Positions 23,143-34,604 of a stretch of DNA of 64,000 bases are shown piece by piece; the first letter of the stretch is position 1, and the number at the start of each line of letters is the position of its first letter. The DNA lies in the NCBI GenBank assembly GCA_030770535.1, contig JASVEC010000005.1:620001-684000 (forward strand), in the 5' to 3' direction. The position numbers and the translations under genes were made by a program. A model generated the notes under the pieces. That model did no database searches. It saw only the letters and a program-made list of their open reading frames with translations, and had not been told where the DNA came from. This DNA is from Batkoa obscura. Lineage: Eukaryota > Entomophthoromycota > Entomophthoromycetes > Entomophthorales > Batkoaceae.

Positions 23143-24183
23143 ATGGTCCCTACCCTCATATCCCCATCCGACTCCCTCCTCAATCTCAACTATATTACCA
23201 GCATCTTGATCAATATTGTCTGCAATATCTCCCTCCTTCTCAACTTTATAGTAATATACATCGCCTTTATCAAACAAAACCATAGTAAAGCATTTGATCT
23301 TCAACTCGTTCGTCTCATTACCCTTGCCGACTTGGTATATGCTCTTTGGGGTGTGATCCATACCAGTGTTCGTTTTTCCACCGATAAACTTATACTATTT
23401 GATCCTACATGGTGTGCTGTCTCTATGTTTATTAACTCTTTTTCAATTATGTTAAGTATTGGATTAGTTACCCTATTAGCTAGTTTAAGATATTTTAAAA
23501 TTGTACTAGGATGGAATGTAAATATCCAAGTGTTTGCTTGGATAACAGTAGGCTACATAATGTTTTGTGGAATATTGACTGCATTAGCATTGGTGTTTAC
23601 AGAATGGAAACCATTGGGTGCCGCTGTTTGGTGTCAACCATGGGATTTGGATAACAAATTCGATTTAATTTATTTAATTGTAACAACGGTGATGTATGGA
23701 TTACAAATCATTGCTTTGACTATTTTTTATGTGTTTATTACATTAAGATTTGTGCAGAAGTTAAATCAATATCAATTTACTATGGAGAGTAATAATGTTG
23801 ATGGACAAAGTGGTATTTCCGCTTCAACTACACCAACTTCTATAGGTTCCATGGATCATATGCATAATTACAATATCAAAAAAAGAAACAATCGACAAAG
23901 TACAAGTATATTGGTAAAAATGTCTTGTTTAATATTTTTTTATTTATGTACTATCTTACCTTATGTAATTGTCACTTTATCTGAAATAATTCAATTTAAA
24001 GAAAGGGATAAAGTAGCGGATGCTGTATTAGCAGTCACTATCAATTGTATTAATTTAGTCAATCCATTATTTTTGGTCTTGTTACATGAACCTACAAAGA
24101 GGGATTTCTATTATTTAATGGGAGTTTGGTATAATTGGATTTTTAATTCTAATAAGAAGTTGGCTTTTACTGTGGTTCAATAA
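23143..24183 (+). CDS. Class A-like 7TM receptor (paralog 1)
   Basis: A 346-residue protein with seven hydrophobic segments at about 15-42, 52-74, 88-115, 125-150, 170-200, 255-280 and 295-315. Rhodopsin-class hallmarks are visible: a Cys at the start of TM3 (WCAV) that can pair with the Cys in the second extracellular loop (VWCQPW), ASLRYFK at the cytoplasmic end of TM3 in the DRY position, CTILPY in TM6 with the conserved Pro, and NLVNPLFLVLLHEP in TM7 resembling NPxxY followed by an 8th-helix-like KRDFYY. The third loop (about 205-250) is Asn/Ser/Thr-rich. The ligand is unknown. It is likely a plasma-membrane receptor signalling through heterotrimeric G proteins. A paralog lies 2.8 kb downstream, and the middle of the two genes is identical at the DNA level. 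Confidence 0.88.
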   Translation: MVPTLISPSDSLLNLNYITSILINIVCNISLLLNFIVIYIAFIKQNHSKAFDLQLVRLITLADLVYALWGVIHTSVRFSTDKLILFDPTWCAVSMFINSFSIMLSIGLVTLLASLRYFKIVLGWNVNIQVFAWITVGYIMFCGILTALALVFTEWKPLGAAVWCQPWDLDNKFDLIYLIVTTVMYGLQIIALTIFYVFITLRFVQKLNQYQFTMESNNVDGQSGISASTTPTSIGSMDHMHNYNIKKRNNRQSTSILVKMSCLIFFYLCTILPYVIVTLSEIIQFKERDKVADAVLAVTINCINLVNPLFLVLLHEPTKRDFYYLMGVWYNWIFNSNKKLAFTVVQ

Positions 24184-24382
24184 GTAGTTGAAGTTTTTTT
24201 AATAACCTTTTTTTAATAGCCCTTTTTTAATAATAATAATAATAAAATTTAATAACAAGTAAAAAAGTATAATAAAGCATACATTCTTTTTTATTTTTTA
24301 TTACAAATAAACAGGATACCAATAATAGTTGGTAACATTTTTAAAATCTAAGAATTTCTATTTTTTTTGGAAACCCTAGACC
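24184..24382. other. 3' flank of first receptor gene
   Basis: AT-rich, with an AATAATAATAATAA run; no gene is seen. It ends with ACCCTAGACC (24373-24382), which recurs at 24734-24743. Confidence 0.4.
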
Positions 24383-24440
24383 CTTTCGGGCAAGTACTTT
24401 GTTTATTATAGTTAAGTTAATGATACAGAATGAAAAAAAT

Positions 24441-24607
24441 TCTAGGGCTATTTGACTCTCTCTGATCTCTTTTCAGAATTGCGGTTACGCCGGGAAGAGG
24501 TTAAATGGATTGCAATCGGCCATGCAATGTGCCATTATGGAAAGAAATTTGGAGCTGATAAATCGGCATCCGGGTCTCTGGCAGAATGTTCACAATGCAA
24601 ACGGTAA
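24441..24607 (+). other. GC-rich exon-like island
   Basis: A 127-bp patch (24477-24603), far richer in G and C than its surroundings, is bounded by a good 3' splice site (CTCTTTTCAG) and a good 5' splice site (GGTAAGTG). In one frame it reads without stops for about 50 codons, including REEVKWIAIG and a CSQC pair near the end. The product is not recognised. A 10-bp direct repeat ACCCTAGACC brackets the island at 24373-24382 and 24734-24743. It could be a lone remaining exon, a piece of inserted DNA, or a non-coding transcript. No partner exon is found nearby. Confidence 0.4.
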
Positions 24608-24743
24608 GTGCTTGATAGGGCTGATTCAATAAAGGATATACTGAAAATAAATCCAAAATCAGATAGAAGGACTTGAAGGTAACTAAGAGATAAGAGAGTA
24701 GTGTCAATTAAAAAAACATAAATTTCCAAGAATACCCTAGACC

Positions 24744-24961
24744 ATAAGTTTAATGCACAAAAAATTTAAAAAAAATAAAACAGCTTTATAAAAACAAGTT
24801 AATTTTTAAAACAAGCAAAGATTTTTTAATAAGGAATGCTGTGAAAGTAATAAATTACAATAGTGAAAACTATTGATTTTAAAATAATAGTTGATTTTAA
24901 AGAAAAAAATTTAAAAAAATATAATTGCTACTATAGCTACTTATTTTAGAAACTACTTTAT
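24744..24961. other. AT-rich spacer
   Basis: No feature is seen before MITE copy 6. Confidence 0.4.
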
Positions 24962-25049
24962 ATAGCGATGTATTTTTTACATCTTTTAAGCGCTATTTGA
25001 GTGGAAAGATTGTTGGTAAAATTCTTAAACACAAAAATACATCCCCATA
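24962..25049 (+). mobile_element. MITE copy 6, left part shortened
   Basis: The right two thirds are typical (TTAAGCGCTATTTGAG to ACATCCCCA). The left end lacks about 17 bp, including the GGTTTCATC block. Confidence 0.8.
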
Positions 25050-26976
25050 TGTATGCTGTATAAGAGAAAAAAATAGCAATATGAAAAAGCATGTTTATAT
25101 ATTGACCTTAATAAAGATAAACTACAGTCCAACTTGCTAAACATTAACTCTAATTTAATTTTAATTCTTTTTACGAATCTATAAAACCTTGTTATCTTTT
25201 AAAATAGAACAATTATGGCTTATTGGTTTATAAAGTAAAGAGCAATTATATTTTAATAGTAAAGGATTCTTTATAAAAATTGATCGAATTTAAATGCCGA
25301 GTTTTGGTATTAAAGTTGTTAGATTAGCTATTATCAAAGTAATTTAAATATGGTTTCTCTTACGTAATTTAAAGGTATTGTAAACTAAATGTAGCTTTGT
25401 AGTTATGATTTAATTACTTTCCTACGTTTATTTTACTAAACCTTCAAACTATGTAAGACAAGTCACACTTAAATTACTTTAGTAGTATCATTTTTATTTA
25501 AAATAATAAATAAGACGTTGAAATCTTTACAGAGGATTAGCATTACCTTAATAAATTATATAGTAAAGTGAATGAAAAAGAAAACTAATCAAAACTAATT
25601 AATTTCAGTAATTGATCGAAAAATATTAACTTTATATTAATTCAATTCAGCTCTAATTTTAAAAACTATAAAACTTATTGCTTTTTAAAATTAAAAATAG
25701 ACAAGATTAATAAAAAAAATCACTGAATTGTATACTTAAATGCGATTAAGTTTCGTATTCAAATTATTATAGTATTCAAGCTTATTAATTCCTATTTTAT
25801 TTAAAATATTAATAAATGAATGAGGTGGCTGGAAGGCTCTCTATGAAGGAGTAGCGTTATTTCAGTAATCTATAAAATTCAAGTCATTGAAAAAAGATAA
25901 AAGCGAGGCTTACTCATTATACCAGATGATTCATGCTAGTATCACACAGCGTGTCAAAAAACAGTAAAAAAGATAACCGCGACAATTTAAATAATTATTT
26001 TAAAATAAGCTTTGTTTTTAGATATTAAGAATATTTTTTGTCCCAGTTATATTTTTACTGTTTTTTTAAGGCCCATGAGTTATATTGGCATAAATGATCT
26101 GATCTAATATTAAGATGGAAATGGTTGGGCTAGAATTAATTTTTTATTCAAAAGAGATGATAATGAAACAGTTTAGTAATAAGTTATAACTATCCAATAG
26201 ATTCTTGATACTATATTTTTGTAATAATAATATATAGTCATGTGGATAGAAAAACAAACATAAAACCGTAGGAGTAATAAAACTGAGTGACTGTTTTTCA
26301 TATTTTTTGATTGAATCTTCAAAACCATAAAAATGAAAGGTTACATAATTGAAGAATAAAGTTCAAGTTTATTATTAGTGTTTATTTAAGAAAGCTATTT
26401 TTTATTAAAAGTGAGATTCAATTTCTATATACCAAATATAAACATTTCTATTAAATGATACTAAATGCTTTTAAAAGGAGAGGGTCAGGTTGTAGCTTTA
26501 CTTTTCAATATAATAGCAGTAGCTTTTAATTTTAATATACAGTTTGGCCAATAATTTATATGATTAATAAGCTCCTTGAATCACACTATAAATAAAAAAC
26601 TAAAATGCCTACTGTGATTAAGAATTAATATTTTAACTTATGTAGCATGTTCATAAGAACCATAGCACAAAAAATATGGTATCATTTTTAAATAGCTTGC
26701 ATGAATAATTAGCATAATAAAAAGGAGAAATATTCTCTAATATAAAAAACAGATATAGTTTAAAATAAACCAGAATTTATCATAATCTTTTTAAACTTTT
26801 TACTTTTAAATTAAAAAATCATTGTCAACAATATTGCAAAATCGTTTCAATATACAACTACATTTTAACTCTTAAAATCTTCTATTCAACTACAACGATC
26901 AAATAGAAATATCCTTTTTGTTGTTTTGAAACATATTAATCAGTATATAATTACAATAACCAAACAAAATAAAAAA
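25050..26976. promoter_or_regulatory. Upstream region of second receptor gene
   Basis: No gene is seen in about 1.9 kb. The last 0.7 kb carries blocks shared with the upstream region of the first receptor gene, marking the duplication. Confidence 0.45.
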
Positions 26977-28017
26977 ATGAATCCTACCTTCACATCCCCA
27001 CCTGATAGCCTCCTATACCTCAACTACATCACTAGTATCTTAATCAATGTCATCTGTAACCTCTCTCTCATTCTTAATTTCATTGTGATTTACCTTGCCT
27101 TCATTAAACAAAACAATAGTAAAGCATTTGATCTTCAACTCGTTCGTCTCATTACCCTTGCCGACTTGGTATATGCTCTTTGGGGTGTGATCCATACCAG
27201 TGTTCGTTTTTCCACCGATAAACTTATACTATTTGATCCTACATGGTGTGCTGTCTCTATGTTTATTAACTCTTTTTCAATTATGTTAAGTATTGGATTA
27301 GTTACCCTATTAGCTAGTTTAAGATATTTTAAAATTGTACTAGGATGGAATGTAAATATCCAAGTGTTTGCTTGGATAACAGTAGGCTACATAATGTTTT
27401 GTGGAATATTGACTGCATTAGCATTGGTGTTTACAGAATGGAAACCATTGGGTGCCGCTGTTTGGTGTCAACCATGGGATTTGGATAACAAATTCGATTT
27501 AATTTATTTAATTGTAACAACGGTGATGTATGGATTACAAATCATTGCTTTGACTATTTTTTATGTGTTTATTACATTAAGATTTGTGCAGAAGTTAAAT
27601 CAGTATCAATTTACTATGGAGAGTAATAATATTGAGAGACAAAGTGGTTTATCAGATGCAACTACACCAACTTCTATAGGCCATATAGACCGTATGCATA
27701 ATTACAATATCAAAAAAAGAAATACTCGACAAAGTATAAGTATATTAATTAAAATGACATGTCTATTATTTTTTTACTTATGTACTATATTGCCCTATGT
27801 GTTAGTTACTTTATCTGAAATAATTCAATTTAAAGAAAGGGATAGAGTAGCAGATGCGCTACTTGCAATTACTATTAATTGTATTAATTTAGTTAACCCA
27901 TTATTTTTGGTCTTGTTACATGAACCTACAAAGAGGGATTTCTATTATTTAATGGGAGTTTGGTATAATTGGATTTTTAATTCTAATAAGAAGTTGGCTT
28001 TTAGCATGGTTCAATGA
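26977..28017 (+). CDS. Class A-like 7TM receptor (paralog 2)
   Basis: A 346-residue paralog of the receptor at 23143, of exactly the same length if started at the ATG at 26977. The frame is open from a TTG 51 bp earlier, but the paralog aligns from this ATG. It has the same seven membrane segments and motifs: WCAV and VWCQPW cysteines, LRYFK after TM3, CTILPY in TM6, NPLFLVLLHEP in TM7. The N-terminal 45 residues, the third loop and TM6 differ at many silent and replacement sites. The region coding for about residues 47-209 is identical to the first gene over some 487 bp, as is a short tail segment. That mosaic pattern points to recent gene conversion. Ligand and G-protein partner are unknown. 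Confidence 0.88.
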   Translation: MNPTFTSPPDSLLYLNYITSILINVICNLSLILNFIVIYLAFIKQNNSKAFDLQLVRLITLADLVYALWGVIHTSVRFSTDKLILFDPTWCAVSMFINSFSIMLSIGLVTLLASLRYFKIVLGWNVNIQVFAWITVGYIMFCGILTALALVFTEWKPLGAAVWCQPWDLDNKFDLIYLIVTTVMYGLQIIALTIFYVFITLRFVQKLNQYQFTMESNNIERQSGLSDATTPTSIGHIDRMHNYNIKKRNTRQSISILIKMTCLLFFYLCTILPYVLVTLSEIIQFKERDRVADALLAITINCINLVNPLFLVLLHEPTKRDFYYLMGVWYNWIFNSNKKLAFSMVQ

Positions 28018-28710
28018 TTAGTTTCTTGTTCCTTTAATATATCAACATGTCTTTTTTATTTAACCCTTTCGATCATATGGATGAGTAATCTTGTCATAAC
28101 TAATCTTTGGAAAAAAAGTTATAACGAGAAATCTCGTCTATAGGATAGAAAGGGCTAATTCGTTTTCTATTCAATAGCGCTAAAAAATTGATAATTAAAT
28201 GAAAGGAAAAAAGACATTTCATATAGTGCTATTTTTTATTAAAGGATTTTGTTAGCCATTTTTCCAATCAATTGTATTTAAAAATTTGATAATCAAACAA
28301 AATAAAAAAATTACATTCCTTTTCTCAAGGGTCCTCGTCTAAAACCACAATCCTAAAACCTAGATTTGGACATGGTCAATGATTTTACCCCAAACTTTCC
28401 AAATTATGTTCAAACATTATTTCCATTATCTGTTGTATGAGTCTTTCATTGAAATTTTTATAACACTAACTTCAAAACTATTATATCATCTCTTCTAGTG
28501 AATCTTCTTTTCTTAGATTGGATTGCCCTTGTTAAGAGAAATGGTTTTCATGCCTTTATAAATGCCCTCAAGTCCTCCTTTGGCATCAATTGAGTATATG
28601 GTCTCTCTCTTCCACCTGGTCTTACTGAATTCAACCCTATTCTTATATTCCGTTGACTTTTCTGATTCTTGTTTATTTTAATTTTTAAACAGATACATTT
28701 AATAAAAAAT
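28018..28710. other. Intergenic region downstream of receptor 2
   Basis: No gene with support. Composition is more mixed than elsewhere (CTCTC and CCTC tracts at 28.5-28.65 kb). It may be a decayed gene, but I cannot match it to anything. Confidence 0.35.
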
Positions 28711-28816
28711 ATATTGGGATGTTTTTTTTGGCTTCATCACTTTTTCCATCTTTTAAGCGCTATTTGAGTGGAAGGATTGTTAGTAAAATTCTCAAATATA
28801 AAAATACATCCCCATA
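28711..28816 (+). mobile_element. MITE copy 7
   Basis: Full-length, with the left end slightly drifted (TTGGGATGT) and the right end ACATCCCCA flanked by TA. It lies just downstream of the INTS9 gene's 3' end. Confidence 0.88.
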
Positions 28817-28841
28817 TTCTCATATTTTTTTAATAATAAAA

Positions 28842-28842
<1 letters not shown>

Positions 28843-28885
<43 letters not shown>
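28843..28885. repeat. AAT microsatellite
   Basis: About fourteen AAT units in the short gap between MITE copy 7 and the 3' end of the INTS9 gene. Confidence 0.9.
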
Positions 28886-28887
<2 letters not shown>

Positions 28888-28981
28888 TATAAAATCATTA
28901 TTTTTTATTTCATTTTTCAATTTGCAATACAAACAATATAAATAAACTTCCATCTCATTTCATTTCATCTTAATCTTTCCT

Positions 28982-31691
28982 TTACTCCTCCCTTTGTTGT
29001 CTACGACCTCTATAACCATTACTATTCCCACCTCTATTACGACTTCTAAACCTATTTTTATTATTACTCATCCCATTCCCATTGATATTTGTATTTGGCG
29101 ATCTTAATTTATGAATATTATTCAATCCCTTATTATGATGATTGTTATTATCGTTGATATTATTGTTATTATTATTATTTTCTGCTTTTCCTAATTGATA
29201 TTGTAATTTAATTGGTTGAATAAATTTTTGATTTAAATAAGTATAGATTATATGACTTAATTTATTACTGATAATAATATCTTCACTATAGATAATAATA
29301 CTTTCTAAAGTAAATTCAAGTTGACAATTTAACATTAAACAATCAATTGTAATAGTGTCATCAATAACTGATTTTTCTGTATTTTCTGTATTTTCTTCAT
29401 TCAATTTATTCAATTCCAAAACTTCTGTTTTAATACCATAACTATTTAAATGAGTACACAATTCATTTAAATGTATTTTATTAAAACCCATAAAAGGCAA
29501 ATAATCTTGTTTAATAATAATTTGATTCTCCATTTCATTAAGATTATTATTATTATTATTTAAAATCTTTTTATATTCTTTCTTTAATTGGTTTTTTTCT
29601 CCTAATAGAAATAAATTATCTTTACGATTTAAATTACCTTTTAAATACGTTGCTGTTTGATTTTTTTGATTTTTAATTAATTTTAGTGTTTGAGCATATT
29701 TTAAATTCATTAATCCAAATTTAAAATAACTACATCTTAATTGATTATTTAAATTGTTATTCTCTGTTAATAAATAGTCGCTTTCATAATCTTCAAATAA
29801 TATTTGAGTTTCACTTTCATTTAAGATACTATTTTGTATTTCATTCTTCATTATTTTAGGTAATATAACTTTATTTAATGTATTACTATGATTGATAATT
29901 AATTGAACAATTTGATAAATAGTTAACTTGATATCTACTTTAATTTCAGATTCAAAAAAATTGATATCTTTACTTAATTCTTTTTTAGGAAGGAACATTC
30001 CATCCCAATACTTAATACAAATACTTCTTTTATATTTTAAATTAATTAAATCATTAATAATAGTATTGTTTAAATTAGGATAACTACACAATATAATTAT
30101 TCCTTCTCCTGTTTCAATACTTGAAGCTACGGAACTTTCCTGGTGATCTTTAACTATTTTAATATCCTCTCTTTCAATTAATCGACTAAATAAAAAGGCT
30201 GATTCCCCTCTTCTTAAATTATCTTGATAATCACTATTCATCCTAATTATAATAAATAAATAAATATATATATTAATAAAAATTATTTTTATAATTAATT
30301 ACCATTCAGCACAAATATTAGCATATCTTAAATTATATTCTGCACTTGGTGATATAACTAATATTGGTGTTTTTTCTAATTTAGAGCCCCAATTTGTATT
30401 GATTAATTTAAATGCTATAGCTTCTAATATATCAAAAGTAATACCCATAATTAAAGAAGGTATTATTATCATTTTATTATTTTCTAAATCAATTCCTAAA
30501 TTAAATTAAATTAAAATACATAAATAAAATAATATTATTTTATATATAATATGTAATGTATAATAAAACTTACTAACTTCATTAACTAATTTATCTAAAT
30601 TAACTATCGGATGACAATTTTCCAAATTTAAATTGGATAAATTATCTTTAAATAAGATTTGATTAGCTAAATTAAAGATATTGAGATCCATTTTAGCATT
30701 ATGAAATTTCAATCGATTATTAGGATTATTATTGATTAAACTAGAGCTAGAAATATAACCAAACTAATAATAATAATATTAGTATTAGTATTAATATAAA
30801 AGTATTGATATATGATTAGTCTATTATTATATTATTATTAATGATAAACTTACAGATATTTCTTGATATTCTATTAACCAATTACAAGCACCTAAACTAT
30901 AACCTGAACAAAAGGGAGTAATATAAAGTTCTTGATAATAATTCTATAAAAAAAATTACGTTAATAATCATTATTCAATCATTTAATCAACAAATTAAAA
31001 AAAAGCGAATAAAAATCCATCTTTTAAACTTACCATTTTCTGTCTATAACTCAATGTTTGGATCTTCTTATGACTTAATTTTGCTTCTTCAAAAGTATAT
31101 ATACAATTATAATAAAATAAGCTTTCCTCTTTTTCTCGATTCATATCATTTTTATCCCATGTATAATAACTAAATTTAATTATAATCAATTTCAATTAAA
31201 TCCAAACAATCGTTATCTTCAAAAACAAAATAAATTACTTACCTTCCTTCATTACCATTTTCATTCATCTCATTTTTATTTTGAAATAATAATGCCATTT
31301 CTTCAAGTAATTTACTAATTTAAAAACATTTCATTAACACCATAATTGACATAAAACAGATATTGAATTCTTACCCACAAAAATATCTCGTTGGTTCTGT
31401 AGCTAATATTTTCCCCTTAAACTTGGTATATTCAGTAATAAAAGGTAATGCTAAACAAAATTGATAATTGGATATTAAGATTAAATCAATGCTTTCTATT
31501 TTCACTTTTTCAGTTAAAAAAGATAATAAATCTGATAAACCCAAAGCTGGTATGGGCAAAGAGGGAGTAGTTATGCAAGAAGAGTTACGTTGACTTAATC
31601 CACAATCTAACAGGATTCGGTAATTACCTACTGTAATTAAATGGGCTTGTAAACCAGCAGTGGAACTTTTAGCTAAATTCTGTAATTGCAT
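28982..31691 (-). CDS. INTS9: Integrator complex subunit 9 homolog, seven exons
   Basis: A spliced 752-residue homolog of INTS9, the non-catalytic metallo-beta-lactamase/beta-CASP partner of INTS11 in the Integrator complex, which cleaves snRNA and other nascent RNA 3' ends in the nucleus. Exons on the minus strand are 31691-31375, 31314-31243, 31169-31034, 30943-30854, 30763-30574, 30495-30303 and 30242-28982. The six introns are 60-90 bp, all GT..AG, and together they give one open frame. Matches to the family run in order: ILLDCGL, LILISNYQFCLALPFITEY, ATEPTRYF, TPFCSGYSLGACNW, ISFGYISSSSL, IMGITFDILEAI, ISPSAEYNLRYANICAEW. As in known INTS9, the HxHxDH zinc motif is absent (SNYQFCLAL instead), so it should be catalytically inert. 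The last exon, which would carry the INTS11-binding C-terminal domain, is Asn/Lys/Ile-rich and poorly conserved, and ends in an Arg/Gly/Asn-rich tail. Confidence 0.88.
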
Positions 31692-33073
31692 TGATTTGGA
31701 ATCGATTTTTTTTGGTGTATTAAAATAATAAATAAAATCAACTTCAAGTTAAATTGAAGCTTTTTTTTGATCCTTTGAGTACAAAATTAGCCCTGAATTT
31801 AATGCCAATAGAAGTTTTCCTTATAGAAAAAAATTAATTGAATCAATAATTTTGCTCAACTGGACTAAATTACTCGATTTAACTCGCTAATTAGAAACTT
31901 TACCAAAAAAAATCATATGATTGAAGCTATCTTTTGTATTTAAATAGTAAACCATTTGGAAAAAGTAAGGAGGATGATTAGATAGAGCTTGGGACTTAAA
32001 GTTAGTAGTGGTTATAATATTTAAAGCTTAGAAAAAAGGATTTTATTTTGGGTAGATCTTCTATTTCTTAAGGATTTTTTACTGGAATAATTATATAAAT
32101 TGATAAATAACAATTGATAACTTTAATTTTTATATTAACTAATACTATAATTTTTCTTTTATTCCAAATTTTATAAACTAATAATTATTCGATATAGGAT
32201 AATAAAAATTAGGATTTAAATCTCTTTTAGTAAAATCTATATACATTTATAAAATGCTATAACATTAAAATATTTTGAAATTTTATTTTTTATTTTATTA
32301 CAAATTTATTAACCCCAAGAAACTTTCTATATTAATTGTACTGAATTTTGTAATAAGCAACAATGATCCAACTAATAATAATCATCATTAAATAGAATTT
32401 ATAAAATACCCCTATTAAATTTCGTTATATAAAAATCATTTTAAATATTATCAATATTTTTAAATTTTAAACACTATTTTTAATTTTAATATCAATAACA
32501 TTATATTAAAAATACGTTATATTTGTCATCTAAAAGCTTGTTTCAAATCTTTATTAGTAACGATAAAAAACTAAACACTAAATTTTACTTTATTTTCTCC
32601 CTATGTAATATTCAAAAAAAAGACTTTGATTTCAACTGCTCTTCATCTTAAAAGAATGAAAAAAATGGGCATTTATCCAGATAATTTTGATTTCTAAAAG
32701 GATTATAGTTAGATTAATACAGTGAGAAGGTACAAAAAAATTGTGTGTAAATAGTGATAGGGTTAAACTAAAAAGCTAAAGCTTATATCAATTTTTTATA
32801 AGTTAGCCACAAAGATAAAAGCTTAATCTAATGTTTTTTAATTAGCTAAAAAGCAGATACTAATGAAGATGTTGGTTATAGGAGTAGTAGGTGATTATAT
32901 GATTTTAAAAAATAAGTGGATTTTGGGTCCAGTGTAAAAGATTGAGGAATAGGACAATAGAAATATAGTTGTGATGTTTCGGACAATGGACAATGGAATC
33001 ATTTTTCAAAAAAAGGCTTGAGTTTATAAACGGTTATTAAGTGAAATGAAGGCTAAATAAACATATTCCAAAA
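31692..33073. other. Intergenic region upstream of INTS9
   Basis: No gene is seen. Its first few hundred bases should hold the INTS9 promoter; no clear box stands out. Confidence 0.4.
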
Positions 33074-33177
33074 TATGGAGGTGTTTTTTTGGCTTCATCA
33101 CTTTTTATATCTTTTAAGCGCCATTTGAGTGGAAAGATTGTTAGTAAAATTCTTAAACACAAAAATACATCTCCATA
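33074..33177 (+). mobile_element. MITE copy 8
   Basis: Full-length and TA-flanked, with left end TGGAGGTGT and right end ACATCTCCA. The compensating change at both ends keeps the terminal pairing. Confidence 0.88.
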
Positions 33178-33948
33178 TAGTTAAAAGTTCTAGGTTTGGG
33201 GTTTTGAATAGTGAGTGGTGAGTAAACAGGTAGTGTCAAGTTAAGTTTTGGAATAAACATATCTTAACGTCCTTTATTTGGTGTTATTATGAGAAATTTA
33301 TTGACCAATATAAAGGAAAAGTGGAGATAAAGAGGTTTAGTATAAATTAGATATTTTTTTACTTAACGAAAAGGATGCTGCCTATCTTAAGAATTAGATA
33401 GTTAATGGAAGCAATAATATTAAGGGATTAATTAGTAGTCAGTGCCAGTAATTAGTCAATCGAATGAGTTTGATTATGTGTTTTTATAGGCTAGAAGTAG
33501 GGGTTAAATGAAGACCTATTAAGTAATTTGATCTAAATCCCTTGTTTATAATCACTACATTAAAAAGACCAAATCTGCCTTGAATGGTTAGTATTATGAG
33601 AATTTTAAAGTTGAGTTTAAGATTTGAGTTGTTCTATATTCAAGAGCAAATTTTAAGTTTGTCTTTTAAATTCGAGTTAATTGAGCTTGAAAAAATATAA
33701 CATGAACTGGAAACTAATAAACTTGACATGTTGAATAAGAGGGGTCTTTTATTGAGGGATACGACTCTTAAAACTTATGAGCTGAGTTTTTGGATTTCAT
33801 TAGCCCGTTGTTGAACCTATTCGCTTGAATTAATTGCTTTAGCGGAGATTACGATGTATAGGTGTTATAGTGATGTATCAAGTTGGATGAATTGTATTCT
33901 AATTGAAAGGTGGTGAAGATATTCCAAAATTAACTATTAAATTAAATA
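33178..33948. other. Intergenic region
   Basis: No gene is seen. The region is purine-rich compared with its neighbours. Confidence 0.4.
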
Positions 33949-34052
33949 TATTGGGATGTATTTTTGTATTTAATAATTTTACCAATAATTTTTCCACTCA
34001 AATAGTGCTTAAAAGATGGAAAAAGTGAAGCCAAAAAAAGCACCCCCACATA
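33949..34052 (-). mobile_element. MITE copy 9, left border of palindrome B
   Basis: It lies exactly opposite copy 10 in the mirror image. The inner 40-45 bp of the two copies are identical, sharing a short deletion in the TTCATCAC block. The outer halves differ at about ten sites, so the palindrome arm ends inside this MITE. Confidence 0.88.
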
Positions 34053-34289
34053 TCAAATTTCTTCTAATATATAATGGTCAGAAAATTAAGTTGAACATCT
34101 TTAAGTTTTATGATTTCTAATAAAATTTATATAAAAATAAAAAAAGTACATATTAATAATGTTGAGTTTAAAATCAAATGATTAAAATAAGCAATGATGA
34201 TTCAAACAATTAAAAGAGATATTAACATTTATTAAAAGTTAAATAAATTCAAAATAATAAATATCAAATTCATTATTTCTCATCTCTGC

Positions 34290-34604
34290 TTATTCATGAC
34301 AAGAATAAGAAACAATATCAAATCCTTGCCAGTTTTGGGAAGCACCAGCATTACAATCAGGCATAGCACTAACTACATCACTCAATAAAATACGTTCAAA
34401 TAAGTTGTAGCTTTCTCCAATGTTAGGAGTAAACCAACATTGACATCTACCAGCAGCACCATCTCTTACACCAGCTGGTGCTAATTTAACCATACATTCA
34501 TGGATATCGGATGAAAAATCATTTCCTGGTGCTTTAGAAGTACATACACCAGCTGAGAGAGCAGTGGATACAAAAGCAGTAATTAAAAGAATAGAACGGT
34601 ACAT
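34290..34604 (-). CDS. Small secreted Cys-rich protein (palindrome B, left)
   Basis: The 104-residue product is identical to both copies in palindrome A: signal peptide 1-17, then six cysteines in about 87 mature residues. The start is the same ATG preceded by the CTATAA repeats and TATA-like box. The coding DNA is the same as in palindrome A, about 27 kb away, at every position I compared, so duplication or homogenisation is recent. No known domain is recognised. Four identical genes in 30 kb would raise gene dosage, a simple reason to keep such copies, but that is inference. Confidence 0.85.
   Translation of the reverse strand: MYRSILLITAFVSTALSAGVCTSKAPGNDFSSDIHECMVKLAPAGVRDGAAGRCQCWFTPNIGESYNLFERILLSDVVSAMPDCNAGASQNWQGFDIVSYSCHE

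Noticed and set aside
24501-24729. Two overlapping minus-strand open frames
   Set aside because: They overlap the GC-rich island, whose plus strand has better splice borders and a stop-free frame; the minus frames look incidental.
30506-31195. Two separate short minus-strand genes (30506-30712 and 30995-31195)
   Set aside because: Both are pieces of INTS9 exons that run into introns; splicing joins them into the seven-exon gene.
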